Shown: piece after piece, positions 16,556 through 29,896 of the stretch
How the letters are laid out: every line of letters begins with the position of its first letter
How positions within the stretch are numbered: position 1 is the stretch's first letter
DNA from: Acidimicrobiia bacterium
GTDB lineage: Bacteria > Acidobacteriota > Terriglobia > Bryobacterales > Bryobacteraceae
Length of the DNA: 64,000 nucleotides
Assembly (NCBI GenBank): GCA_016871315.1
Contig: VFZE01000007.1
Location: 1-64,000, forward strand
Direction of reading: 5' to 3'
Made by a program: the position numbers and the translations under genes
Notes under the pieces: generated by a model
The model's database searches: none
Seen by the model: the letters and a program-made list of their open reading frames with translations, nothing else
What the model was told of the DNA's origin: nothing

Positions 16556-16717
16556 CGAACCGGGCCGCGGATTTACCTGGCCTGCCACACGCAGCATCAG
16601 AATCAGCGGACAACCGGGGAGCGGCTCTCGCCGCGCGATGAGTCGATTCTGGCTCATCTGAGCGCGGAGACCGGAACACGGCAGGCGGATCTTGCGAGGC
16701 ATCTGGTTTCCGCATGA
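16556..16717 (+). pseudogene. MarR-type regulator remnant
   Basis: A 53-codon open stretch after a TGA reads RIYLACHTQHQNQRTTGERLSP and then DESILAHLSAETGTRQADLARHL before a stop. The pattern IY-ACH followed by an LS-x-x-x-SIL-HL helix and an LA-HL recognition helix is like the first half of a winged-helix MarR regulator. Both the start and the second half are missing. Located in the 268-bp space between the cupin gene and pntB. Assignment rests on pattern recognition only. Confidence 0.45.
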
Positions 16718-16783
16718 TCAGACGTGGTGGGAGTATTCGCGAAGTCTGCAGCGGTCCTTCGAGTGATACTGGCGAGGCAGGTG

Positions 16784-18174
<1,391 letters not shown>

Positions 18175-18175
<1 letters not shown>

Positions 18176-18468
18176 CAGGATTTCGGCTTGTGCGAGGATT
18201 TGAACATCCTGAGCATGCGTTCGGTGATGAGAAAACCGCCGACGATGTTGGAGGTGGCGGCGACCACTGCGATGGTTCCGAGCACGGTGGAGAGGGTGGA
18301 CTTACCTTCCCCGGCGAGGAGGATGGCTCCGACGACGGCGATGGCGGCGAGCGCGTTGGTGAGGGACATGAGCGGGGTGTGAAGGAGAGGCGAGACGCGG
18401 CGGATGACTTCAAAGCCGACAAAGCCGGCAAGGACGAAGATATAGATGTTTGCGATGGGATCGGTCAT
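18175..18468 (-). CDS. pntAB: NAD(P) transhydrogenase subunit alpha, membrane part
   Basis: 97 residues with about three membrane helices (IYIFVLAGFVGFEVIRR, LMSLTNALAAIAVVGAILLA, LGTIAVVAATSNIVGGFLIT). This is the membrane domain that is fused to the alpha subunit in Escherichia coli but is a separate gene here, as in Rhodospirillum and many other bacteria. Overlaps pntAA by 4 bp. Confidence 0.93.
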
Positions 18469-19625
18469 GATTGCTGCTCCTGAAAGAATTTTTTCACTCG
18501 CTCATTGACGAGTTGCCCGCCTGTGGTGAGCAGAGTGTCGCGCAGGATTTCATCGTCACCGTCAAGGCGGACCTGGCCATCCTTAACGATGTGTTGCAGG
18601 AAGGAAGTGATATTGCGGGCGAACATGTGGGAGGCGTGATAGGGGACGGAGGAGGCGAGGTTGATGGTGCCGATGATGGTGACGCCTTCCTGAACGGTCT
18701 GTTTGCCGGGTACGGTGAGCTCGCAATTGCCGCCGCGCTCGCCGGCTAGATCGACGATGACGGAGCCCGGGGCCATACCTTGAACCATTTCGCGGGTGAC
18801 GAGCAGGGGCGGGTTCTTGCCGGGGATGACGGCGGCGGTGATGACGACGTCGTGCTCAGCCATGACGCGGCCGAGGAGTTCGCGCTGGCGGCGGTAGAAG
18901 TCTTCGCCCTGGGCAGTGGCGTAGCCGCGGGCATCTTCAGCGTCCTTGGCCTCGAGCGGCAGTTCGACGAAGCGGCCACCGAGGCTTTCGACTTGTTCCT
19001 TGACGGCGGGACGAACGTCGTAGGCGGAGGCGACTGCGCCGAGACGGCGTGCGGTGGCGATGGCTTGCAGCCCAGCGACACCAACGCCGATGACGAGCAC
19101 GCGAGCCGGGGTGATGGTTCCGGCGGCGGTGGTCATCATGGGGAAAAGGCGCGGAAGCTGATCGGCGGCGAGCACGACGGCCTTATAGCCGCAGATGGTG
19201 CCCATGGAAGAGAGCACGTCCATGCTTTGCGCGCGTGTGATGCGCGGCATGAGCTCGACGGCGAAGGAGGTGACGCCGGCGGAGGCGATCTCGTTGAGGA
19301 TGCCGAGGGAACCGAGAGGGCGGAGGAAGCCGATCAGGACCTGTCCGCTGCGCATGAGGGGAAGGTCGGCGCGGCCGGTGACGTCGTTGGAGCCGTAGCA
19401 GAGGACTTGTGTGATGATGTTGGCCTCGGCAATGACGGTTTCGCGGGCGCGTACGACGCGCGCGCCTTTCTCTTCGTAGGATTTGTCGAGGTAGCCGGCG
19501 GCGGCGCCTGCGCCGGCTTCGACGATAACCTGCATGCCGGCCTTCGCCAGCGCGGGGACGACGGCGGGTACGAGCGCGACGCGGCGCTCTTCGGGGAAGG
19601 TCTCTTTGGGTACGCCAACGATCAT
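18465..19625 (-). CDS. pntAA: NAD(P) transhydrogenase subunit alpha, NAD-binding part
   Basis: 386 residues. Domain I of transhydrogenase, related to alanine dehydrogenase: starts MIVGVPKETFPEERRVALVP, includes RAQSMDVLSSM, and has the Rossmann motif VLVIGVGVAGLQAIATARRLGA and the conserved loop VITAAVIPGKNPPLLV. Binds NAD(H) on the cytoplasmic side. First gene of the pntAA-pntAB-pntB run and 21 bp after acnA, so it may be read from the acnA promoter. Confidence 0.95.
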   Translation of the reverse strand: MIVGVPKETFPEERRVALVPAVVPALAKAGMQVIVEAGAGAAAGYLDKSYEEKGARVVRARETVIAEANIITQVLCYGSNDVTGRADLPLMRSGQVLIGFLRPLGSLGILNEIASAGVTSFAVELMPRITRAQSMDVLSSMGTICGYKAVVLAADQLPRLFPMMTTAAGTITPARVLVIGVGVAGLQAIATARRLGAVASAYDVRPAVKEQVESLGGRFVELPLEAKDAEDARGYATAQGEDFYRRQRELLGRVMAEHDVVITAAVIPGKNPPLLVTREMVQGMAPGSVIVDLAGERGGNCELTVPGKQTVQEGVTIIGTINLASSVPYHASHMFARNITSFLQHIVKDGQVRLDGDDEILRDTLLTTGGQLVNERVKKFFQEQQS

Positions 19626-19646
19626 GATCTTCTCCTTGGGGAGCGG

Positions 19647-22319
<2,673 letters not shown>

Positions 22320-22481
22320 TAGGGGCTCTTTTCGATTTTAGCGCAGCGACTGGACTTAAGCGGCGCCAGATGAGCCGAGGACGGGGCGCATTGGGTGGGC
22401 CGTCTTCGTTGCCCCGAGCGGATTGTAGCATGGGGAAAAAAGCGGCGAGGGCGAAAATAAGGCGGAGGGGTGAGCAAATCT

Positions 22482-22522
22482 CCGCGAAACCAGATATATA
22501 CTGGATAGCAAATTTTTCGCGG
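22482..22522. promoter_or_regulatory. Nested inverted repeat in the acnA-iclR divergent region
   Basis: Outer arms CCGCGAAA (22482-22489) and TTTCGCGG (22515-22522) are perfectly complementary and enclose an inner CCAG/CTGG palindrome (22490-22504) around ATATATA. It ends 11 bases before the iclR GTG. IclR-family regulators usually bind such palindromes and control both themselves and neighbours, so this is a candidate operator. Confidence 0.5.
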
Positions 22523-22533
22523 CAGGGTGAATC

Positions 22534-23358
22534 GTGGCAAGCATTCAAACGCAGAAGAAAGCGTCCACGGGGACGGGGAAATACATGGTGCCGGTGGTGC
22601 GGAGCACGTTCCGGATCCTGGCGGAGCTTGGTCAGGCGGGATCGATGAGCCTGAACGAGGTGACGCTGCGGACGGGGATCGCAAAATCGACGGTGTTCCG
22701 GATTTTGACGACGCTGACGGACCTGGGATACGTGATCCGGGACGCGGGGCGGCATTATTATGTGAGCGGGGCGTTGTCGGAGTTGGTGAATGAGCGTGCG
22801 GGCTCGGAGCTGCTGCGTCGGACAAGCCTGTCGTGGATGCTGCGGCTGCGCGATGCTCACGGGGAGACCGTGAACCTGGGGCAGCTGCAGGTGGACCGGA
22901 TACGGTATGTGGAGGTGGTGCCGAGCGAGTTCGCGCTGCGGCTGCACGAGCGGCCGGGAGCGATTGTGCCGGTGCATGCGACGGCGCTGGGGAAGGCGAT
23001 TCTGGCGTTTCTGCCGCCGGAGACGGCGGAGGGGCTGCTGGAAGGGATGCCGATGCCGGCGCTCGCGGCGAATACGATCACGACGGTGGCGGGAATGATG
23101 GCGGAGCTCGAGGCGGTGAGAAGGCGGGGATACGCGTTTGACCGCGGGGAGACGTCTACGCTGGCGACCTGCGTGGCGGCTCCGATTCTGGATGCGCGGG
23201 GAGAGGCGGTAGCGGCGCTGAGCATTTCGGGACCGTCATCCAGGTTTTCGCCGCACGAGGGATCCGATGTGGTCGAGGATTTGCGGGAGGCGGCGCGCGA
23301 GATCGGGCGAAGCATCCGGCATTCGGCTCCGTTGGGAAACGGGAAGAGGCGTGACTAG
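22534..23358 (+). CDS. IclR-family transcriptional regulator
   Basis: 274 residues from GTG 22534, with AGGGTGA upstream. N-terminal winged helix-turn-helix (VRSTFRILAELGQAG, LNEVTLRTGIAKSTVFRILTTL) and a C-terminal effector-binding domain with VPVHATALGKAILAFL and DRGETSTLATCVAAPILDARG. Typical of regulators of aromatic or small-acid catabolism. Its stop overlaps the start of the RraA-like gene, which is the likely target. Effector unknown. Confidence 0.93.
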   Translation: MASIQTQKKASTGTGKYMVPVVRSTFRILAELGQAGSMSLNEVTLRTGIAKSTVFRILTTLTDLGYVIRDAGRHYYVSGALSELVNERAGSELLRRTSLSWMLRLRDAHGETVNLGQLQVDRIRYVEVVPSEFALRLHERPGAIVPVHATALGKAILAFLPPETAEGLLEGMPMPALAANTITTVAGMMAELEAVRRRGYAFDRGETSTLATCVAAPILDARGEAVAALSISGPSSRFSPHEGSDVVEDLREAAREIGRSIRHSAPLGNGKRRD

Positions 23359-24085
23359 AGGGATCGCTGTCCTGTGTGCGCTGATGCTGGGCTCGGCGCA
23401 GGCGCAGATGTTCGAGCTGAGCCGGGAGCGGATGCTGGCTTATACACCGGAGAATCCGTACCCGAGGTTTGCCGACGGGCGGCCGAAGGTCCCCGATGAA
23501 ATTTTGAAGGCGGTGGAGAAGCTGGCGGTAGACCGTGTGGTGGATGTGCTGCGGGAAGCCGGTTATCCGCACCAGTTCGCGGGCGGGTTCCGTGTGCTGC
23601 ATCCTGGTCAGAAGCTGGTGGGACGGGCATTCACGGCGCAGTACCTGCCGCTGCGTCCGGACGTGGAGAAGATCTTAGTGGAAGAGTCGGAGCGGCGGGG
23701 AGAGAATCCGCGAACGAACAACAAGGTGATCGACCGTTTGGACCGGGGCGACGTGGCGGTGATCGACCTGATGAGCCCGATCCCGGGGAACAATTTCGGC
23801 GGGGATAATTTGCACGCGGCGCTCTATGGAGCGACGGGAACGGGGGCCGTGGTGGAAGGAACGATCCGGGACCTGGAAGGGATTTACGAGCTGCCTTCGC
23901 AGGTGTACTTCCGGGACGCGCATCCGGCGGCGGTAGGCGGGGTAAGCGTGATCGGGATTAACGTGCCGGTGCGGATCGGGCCGGCGATGGTGATGCCCGG
24001 GGACGTGGTGCTGGGAGACCGGACAGGGGTTGTGTTTATCCCGCCGCAGATGGTGCGGAAGGTCCTGGAAGCTTCACGGCCGTGA
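23351..24085 (+). CDS. Exported RraA-family protein
   Basis: 244 residues from GTG 23351, inside the end of iclR (the frames overlap by 8 bp). An N-terminal signal peptide (TRGIAVLCALMLGSAQA) precedes an RraA / HMG-CHA aldolase-like domain: GRAFTAQYLP, DRGDVAVIDLM, GGDNLHAALYGATGTGAVVEG, TIRDLEGI, ending GDVVLGDRTGVVFIPP. Known members are cytoplasmic (RNase E inhibitor or class II pyruvate aldolase), so export is unusual. The GGD and RD catalytic residues look intact, which favours an enzyme. Convergent with recN, overlapping its stop by 12 bp. Confidence 0.85.
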   Translation: MTRGIAVLCALMLGSAQAQMFELSRERMLAYTPENPYPRFADGRPKVPDEILKAVEKLAVDRVVDVLREAGYPHQFAGGFRVLHPGQKLVGRAFTAQYLPLRPDVEKILVEESERRGENPRTNNKVIDRLDRGDVAVIDLMSPIPGNNFGGDNLHAALYGATGTGAVVEGTIRDLEGIYELPSQVYFRDAHPAAVGGVSVIGINVPVRIGPAMVMPGDVVLGDRTGVVFIPPQMVRKVLEASRP

Positions 24086-25756
24086 GGCCATCTTGATGAG
24101 CTGCTCGGCCTGCTTGAGGGCTTCGGTGGTGGTTTTCTGTCCGGAGAGCATGCGGCCGATTTCGCGGGTGCGTTCGGCGGCGTCAAGTTCCCTGACGGTG
24201 GCGTGAGTGCGGCTGTTGACTTCGGCTTTTTCGACCAAGTAGTGGTGATCGGCGAAGCCCGCGACTTGCGGAAGGTGTGTGACGCAGAGAAGCTGGTGGG
24301 ATGCGGCGAGCTTCTTGAGGCGGCGGCCGACGGTTTCCGCGGTGGCTCCGCCGATGCCGGTGTCGACTTCATCGAAGACAAGGGTGCGCAGGGTTTGCGC
24401 GCGGCGCGATTCCGAGGAAGCCGACATGACGCAGGTTTTGAGAGCGAGGGCGAGGCGGGAGAGTTCGCCGCCGCTGGCGATTTTGTCGAGCGGACGGAGT
24501 TCCTCGCCGCGGTTGGGGGAGATGAGGAACTGGATGCGATCCATGCCGCGGGGGCCCCATTCGGCGGAGGAGAAATCAATGCGGAAATCGGTGCCTTCCA
24601 TGGCGAGGGAGGCGAGTTCCTTGCGGACCGATTTTTCCAGTGTCTGCGCGGCGTCTCGGCGCTTGCGGGAGAGGCGCGTGGCGGCCTTTTCGTAAGAGGC
24701 GGCGAGATCGTCGAGCTGCTTCTGGAGTTGGGCGCGGCGTTCGGCGGTGGACTGGAAGGCTTCGAGTTTCGCGGCGACGTCGCTGCCGAAGGCGATGATC
24801 TCATCGAGCGAGGAGCCATACTTGCGTTTGAGCTTGTCGAATTCGGCGAGGCGCGCTTCGACGTGATCGAGACGGCGCGGATCGGCTTCGAGCGTGCCGA
24901 GGTAATGGCGGAGGGAGTGGGAGGCTTCCTCGACGGCGATTTCGGCGGGGCGCAGCGCTTCAAGTGTTTCCGAGAGAGAGGAGTCGATGCGGAGGAGCTC
25001 CTCGATGCGTTTGCGGGCCTGGGAGATCTGGGCGAGCGCGGCGGCGGGGGCGTCGTAGAGCAGCTCGATGGCGGCGGAGGAGTTTTCCTGGAGGCGCGTG
25101 ACGTTGGCCAGTACGCGGCGCTCGGATTCGAGCTCGGCGTCCTCGCCGGGCTTGATGCCTGCCTGCTGGATTTCGGTTTTCTGGAAGCGCCAGAGGTCGG
25201 CGAGGCGGAGGTTCTCCTGTTCGCCGCGGTCGAGTTCGGCGAGTTCGAGGCCGCATTGACGCCATTGAGAGTAGAGGGAAGCGACCTCATCGAGGGGCGG
25301 TGAGCAGAAAGCATCGAGCATGTCGAGCTGGGAGTCGGCGTGGAAGAGTTCCTGCTGATCGTGCTGGCCGTGGATGTCGCCGAGGTGCGGTGCGAGCTGC
25401 CTGAGAAGCGCGGCGGTGACGGGGCGGCTGCCGAGAAAGGCGCGGGACTTGCCGGAGGACTGGACTTCGCGTTCCAGCAGCAGCTCGCCGTCTTCGACTT
25501 CGATGCCGTTGGTTTCCATGAGATCGAGGAAGGCGGGGGTTTGGGGGGCTTCAAAGATGCCTGCGATGCGGGCCTTTTCGGCTCCGGTGCGGACCATGTC
25601 GGCCGAAGCGCGGCCACCGTAGAGGAGACTGAGGGCGTCCACAAGGATGGACTTGCCGCTGCCGGTTTCGCCGGTGAGCAGGTGGAGACCTTTATGGAAG
25701 CCAATGCGGAGCCGCTCGACGACGGCGTAGTTTTCGACGACGAGCTCCAGGAGCAT
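24074..25756 (-). CDS. recN: DNA repair protein RecN
   Basis: 560 residues. SMC-like ATPase acting in double-strand break repair. Starts MLLELVVENYAVVERL; Walker A GETGSGKSIL is near residue 30, a long central coiled coil follows, then the signature SGGELSRLALALK and Walker B LVFDEVDTGIGG near the C-terminus, with THLPQVA after it. Full family length. Confidence 0.96.
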   Translation of the reverse strand: MLLELVVENYAVVERLRIGFHKGLHLLTGETGSGKSILVDALSLLYGGRASADMVRTGAEKARIAGIFEAPQTPAFLDLMETNGIEVEDGELLLEREVQSSGKSRAFLGSRPVTAALLRQLAPHLGDIHGQHDQQELFHADSQLDMLDAFCSPPLDEVASLYSQWRQCGLELAELDRGEQENLRLADLWRFQKTEIQQAGIKPGEDAELESERRVLANVTRLQENSSAAIELLYDAPAAALAQISQARKRIEELLRIDSSLSETLEALRPAEIAVEEASHSLRHYLGTLEADPRRLDHVEARLAEFDKLKRKYGSSLDEIIAFGSDVAAKLEAFQSTAERRAQLQKQLDDLAASYEKAATRLSRKRRDAAQTLEKSVRKELASLAMEGTDFRIDFSSAEWGPRGMDRIQFLISPNRGEELRPLDKIASGGELSRLALALKTCVMSASSESRRAQTLRTLVFDEVDTGIGGATAETVGRRLKKLAASHQLLCVTHLPQVAGFADHHYLVEKAEVNSRTHATVRELDAAERTREIGRMLSGQKTTTEALKQAEQLIKMASRP

Positions 25757-25872
25757 TCGTCCTGATTATACGAGGGGGCGGTGACCCAAACAAATCAGCA
25801 ATTTTATGTTTTGGATCGAAAAACGAGGCAGGTGGCGTATGATGGATGCTTGGCGGCAGGAAAGGAGAACGA

Positions 25873-26541
25873 TTGGTAGCACTGGCGCAACTCAGTTATT
25901 GGGACCTGGTAATGCAGGCCGAACCTGTACCGATGGCGGTCATGGCGCTGCTGGTGGTGATCTCGATACTCTCATGGACCATCATTTTCGCGAAGTGGAA
26001 CACGTTCCGGCGGGCGCGGATGCACAATCACCGTTTTCTGCGCGCGTTCCGCAAGGCGGAGGGATTGCAGGCGGTGGCGCTGGCGGTGGAGCAGTTTCCC
26101 CTGGCTCCGCTGGTGTCGGTGTTTGAGTTTGGGTATGAGGAAGTGGACCGGCAGGTGAAGAGGCGGGGAACGCTGGTGAGCAAGCTTCCGATCGAACGGG
26201 CGCTGCAGCTGGGGATCAGCGAGGAGCTGACGAAGCTGGAGCGGAACATGAACTGGCTGGCGACGGTGGCCGCGGTATCGCCGTTTATCGGGCTATTCGG
26301 AACGGTTCTGGGGATTATCGACGCGTTCACGGCACTGGGGGCGGCGGGGAGCGCGAGCCTGCGGGCGGTGGCTCCGGGAATTTCGGAAGCGCTGATCGCC
26401 ACCGCGCTAGGACTGGCGGCGGCGATTCCGGCGGCGGTTTTCTACAATCACTTTTCGCACACGATCCGGGAGATTGCGGCGCGGATGGATGATTTTTCGC
26501 TGGAGTTCCTGAACGTGGCGGAACGAAGCGTGGAAGACTGA
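25873..26541 (+). CDS. tolQ: TolQ/ExbB-type proton channel protein
   Basis: 222 residues from TTG 25873, preceded at five bases by AAAGGAG; an in-frame ATG at 25846 lies before that site. Three membrane helices: VMALLVVISILSWTIIF, LATVAAVSPFIGLFGTVLGI and ALIATALGLAAAIPAAVFYNH, with a large cytoplasmic loop in between. With TolR it forms the proton-driven stator that energises TolA and keeps the outer membrane tied to the constricting septum. First gene of the Tol-Pal cluster. Confidence 0.93.
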   Translation: MVALAQLSYWDLVMQAEPVPMAVMALLVVISILSWTIIFAKWNTFRRARMHNHRFLRAFRKAEGLQAVALAVEQFPLAPLVSVFEFGYEEVDRQVKRRGTLVSKLPIERALQLGISEELTKLERNMNWLATVAAVSPFIGLFGTVLGIIDAFTALGAAGSASLRAVAPGISEALIATALGLAAAIPAAVFYNHFSHTIREIAARMDDFSLEFLNVAERSVED

Positions 26542-26556
26542 ACCTGGACGGCGGTT

Positions 26557-28629
26557 GTGACGATTCCAGCCTTCGACGTCGCGAAACTGCTGGCGGTTTA
26601 CCTGCTGCTGACGTGGGCGATCGTGCGGATTGGATTGGGCGCGCAGAGGGTGTTGAGGCTGGGCGGCGTGGAGATGGCGAGGGGAGAGCGTTGGGCTGTG
26701 GGGTGGGTGCTTGGCGCGGCGGTCTTCAGCCACTTGATGTTCGCGATTGCGGCGATGGGGCTGCTGGACACGTGGCCGTTTGTTGTGGTGGCGGGGGCGT
26801 TGCTGATTCCGGCCGGCAGGGGTTCGAGAAGGGAGGCGGCGCCGTGGGGAGTGGGGGGCGTGATAGGGGCGGTGTTCCTGGCGGTGATCTTGGTGGCGGC
26901 GATGGCGCCGAGTGACGATTCCGACGGGTACCGGTATCACCTGGGGCTGCCGCATCTTTACTTGAACGCGGGGCGGATGTTTCCCATGCCGGAGGATTTC
27001 TATTCCGCGTTTCCGCAGGGCATGGAAATGCTTTATCTGGCTGGGTTGAAGTTGGAAGGGTTCGCGGCGGCGAATCTGATGCACTGGAATTTTCTGGCGG
27101 CGCTGACGCTGATGATGCGGGCGACAGCGGGGCGGGAAGGGATGATCGGCGCGGCGGCGGTCTGCGCGGCATCGGTGGTGGCGACGACGACGGCGAGCGC
27201 AAGTGTGGAACTGGGGCTGGCGGCGGCGCTGTGGCTGGTGTTTCATGCGTGTCAGAGGTGGAGGGAGGAAGGTGCGGCAGGATGGCTAGTGGCGGCGGCG
27301 GTGGCGGCGGGGTTTGCCTGCTCGGTGAAGTACACAGGGGTCATCGCGGTTGTGCTGCTTGTGGTGATGGTAGGGAGGTGGAAACCGGCGGCGATAGCGG
27401 CGGCGGTGGCGGGTTTGTGGGCAGCGCCATGGCTGGTGCGGAACTGGATGTGGTTTTCCAATCCCGTGTATCCATTTTTGAACGCTTGGTTCGAGAATCC
27501 GCACCTGCTGCCGTCGTCGGAGGTGGCCTGGATCGCGAACATCCGGAATTACGGGGGTGCGAAGTTCGACTGGAGTTATCCGTGGGAGGCGACGATTCGG
27601 GGCGTGAAGACGATGGGGTTCGCGGGCCCGTTTTTTTTGCTGTCGCCGCTGGCGCTGGCGGCAAGGAACCGGATGTTGGTTGCGGCCGGAATTGTGGCGT
27701 TGCCGTGGATTCTTGGCGTGCCGATTTTGAGGTTCGGGATTCCGATGATGCCGTTTCTGGCGGTGGCGGTTGCGGCGGGGATTTCGCGGCTGCTATCGGG
27801 CCGCGCGGCCGGATATGCGCTGGCGGTGGCGGTTATCGTGCAAGGGGTGATGTGTTTTCCGCCGGTGATTGAGAAATGGAACAAGCAGTGGGTGATCGCA
27901 TTGAAGGAGATTCCTTGGCGGGGAGCGCTGCGGCTTGAGAGTCCGGAGGGCTACTGGAAGCGGAAGATACGGACATATGAGGCGCTGCGGTGGGCGGAGG
28001 CGAAAGTGAGTAAGGAGGCTCGGATCCTGGCGCTGGATGAGCAGTACCAGTTCTTCACGACGCGGCGGATGGCGGCGCCGTACACGTCTGAATATGGACT
28101 GGAGGCGCGAGAGGCGCTGCTGAGAGCGGCTGATCCCGGGTTGTGGCCTACGGTGCGGTGCCAGGCGGTGTTCGGGGAGAGAACGGTGAGAAAGGCCGGG
28201 CTCAGGCAAAAAATAAGCAACCAGAACCGGCGGTGGACCGTTTATGAAGTCACGGCTTCGACCACAAAGGTGACGGAGTGGAGCAGCCGGGAGCCGATGC
28301 AAGCCGGGATGAGCATCGAGATGGAAATGCCACCGGGAACGAAGCTGGACCGCATGGAATGGCTGACGAGCGTGTATGAAGGAGGAGAGATTGAGGTGGA
28401 ACTGGACGGTGATCCGGTGGAGGCCGCGGTGACTTGCCGGGGAGAAGAGGCGTTGGATTTCCGCCTTCGCACGACGCGGATGCTGAGGAGGCGCGGCTGG
28501 ACGCATATCCTGGCGGCGGAGCGCCATGAGTGGCTGGAGGAGGCGATGAAGGAGGCGGAGAAATGGGGGCTGCGGACAGTGTATGAGAAGAACGGGGTGA
28601 GGCTGATCGAGGTTGGTGCTGGAACATAA
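26557..28629 (+). CDS. Polytopic membrane protein, GT-C glycosyltransferase-like
   Basis: 690 residues from GTG 26557, 15 bp after tolQ. The first ~440 residues are many hydrophobic helices; an early acidic motif between the first helices (MAPSDDSDGYRYHLGLPHLY) is reminiscent of the lumenal aspartates of lipid-linked-sugar GT-C enzymes (PMT/ArnT type). ASVELGLAAALWLVF and APWLVRNWMWFSNPVYPF are also like that group. The C-terminal ~230 residues are soluble. It interrupts tolQ and tolR, where no such gene is normal. Acceptor and sugar unknown; GT-C assignment is by pattern only. Confidence 0.65.
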   Translation: MTIPAFDVAKLLAVYLLLTWAIVRIGLGAQRVLRLGGVEMARGERWAVGWVLGAAVFSHLMFAIAAMGLLDTWPFVVVAGALLIPAGRGSRREAAPWGVGGVIGAVFLAVILVAAMAPSDDSDGYRYHLGLPHLYLNAGRMFPMPEDFYSAFPQGMEMLYLAGLKLEGFAAANLMHWNFLAALTLMMRATAGREGMIGAAAVCAASVVATTTASASVELGLAAALWLVFHACQRWREEGAAGWLVAAAVAAGFACSVKYTGVIAVVLLVVMVGRWKPAAIAAAVAGLWAAPWLVRNWMWFSNPVYPFLNAWFENPHLLPSSEVAWIANIRNYGGAKFDWSYPWEATIRGVKTMGFAGPFFLLSPLALAARNRMLVAAGIVALPWILGVPILRFGIPMMPFLAVAVAAGISRLLSGRAAGYALAVAVIVQGVMCFPPVIEKWNKQWVIALKEIPWRGALRLESPEGYWKRKIRTYEALRWAEAKVSKEARILALDEQYQFFTTRRMAAPYTSEYGLEAREALLRAADPGLWPTVRCQAVFGERTVRKAGLRQKISNQNRRWTVYEVTASTTKVTEWSSREPMQAGMSIEMEMPPGTKLDRMEWLTSVYEGGEIEVELDGDPVEAAVTCRGEEALDFRLRTTRMLRRRGWTHILAAERHEWLEEAMKEAEKWGLRTVYEKNGVRLIEVGAGT

Positions 28630-28676
28630 ACATCTAGAAGTGTTTTAAAGAATGTAACGTATGATAGAGGAGAGAG

Positions 28677-29110
<434 letters not shown>

Positions 29111-29114
<4 letters not shown>

Positions 29115-29896
29115 CGTCGCATCACGACACGCTGGACGAACGGGAACCGCTGCGGGGATCGCTGCTGGGTTCGGTGGGGCTGCATGCGGCCTTTGCGGGG
29201 GTGGTGGCGCTGTACGGGTGGCAGCAGGGCGGGGAGAGAGTCCGGTGGGGCAGTCCGAACGCGATGGGGGGAGGCACGGTGGCGATCTCGCCGGTGAGCC
29301 AGATTCCGCTGCCGAATCGGGGAGGCACGAGGAATCCGGTGGCCAACGACACCGAGTCGCGTGCGCCGCAGGCGCCGAAGCCGGAGCGCAAGAGCGCCCG
29401 GGAAGATGATCCAAGCGCGATCGCGCTGAAGGGGCGGGAAAAGAAAGCGGCGCCGAAAGCGCGTCCGGCGGCGGCGCAGAAGTACCGCGCGCCGGGGATG
29501 GACCGTCCGAACCAGGTGTACTCAACGAGCGGGGCGGCGGCGAGCACGCAGATGTTCGGGGTGCGGGGAAGCGGCGGAGTGGGGACGGGATCGGGGAGCC
29601 CGTTCGGCAACCGGTTCGGATACTACGAGCAGTTGCTACGGGAAAAGGTGGCGCGGAGCTGGCGAACCAGCGATGTCGATCCGCGTCTGCAGACGGCGCC
29701 GCCGGTGATTGTGACGTTTGAGATTTTGCGCAACGGTACCATCCGGGAGGTGACGGTTTTGCAGCGTAGCGGGAACCTGGCGCTGGATTATTCCTGCCAG
29801 CGCGCGATACTGGATGCGGCGCCGTTTCAGCCGCTGCCGGCGGGATTTGAGCACAACACGGCCTTGATTGAGTTCCATTTTCAATTGCAACGATGA
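29111..29896 (+). CDS. TonB/TolA-like energy transducer
   Basis: 261 residues. One N-terminal membrane helix (SLLGSVGLHAAFAGVVALYG), a long low-complexity periplasmic spacer rich in P, K, A and G, and a C-terminal TonB-type domain (YYEQLLREKVARSWR, TFEILRNGTIREVTVLQRSG, AILDAAPFQPLP). By position it is the TolA-equivalent that TolQR drives to reach Pal and TolB; by domain it is TonB-like. Overlaps both neighbours by 4 bp, so the four genes are tightly coupled. Confidence 0.88.

Noticed and set aside
23884-25704. 606-codon frame in the recN region
   Set aside because: S/P/R-rich off-frame translation on the same strand as recN, which has Walker A and B.
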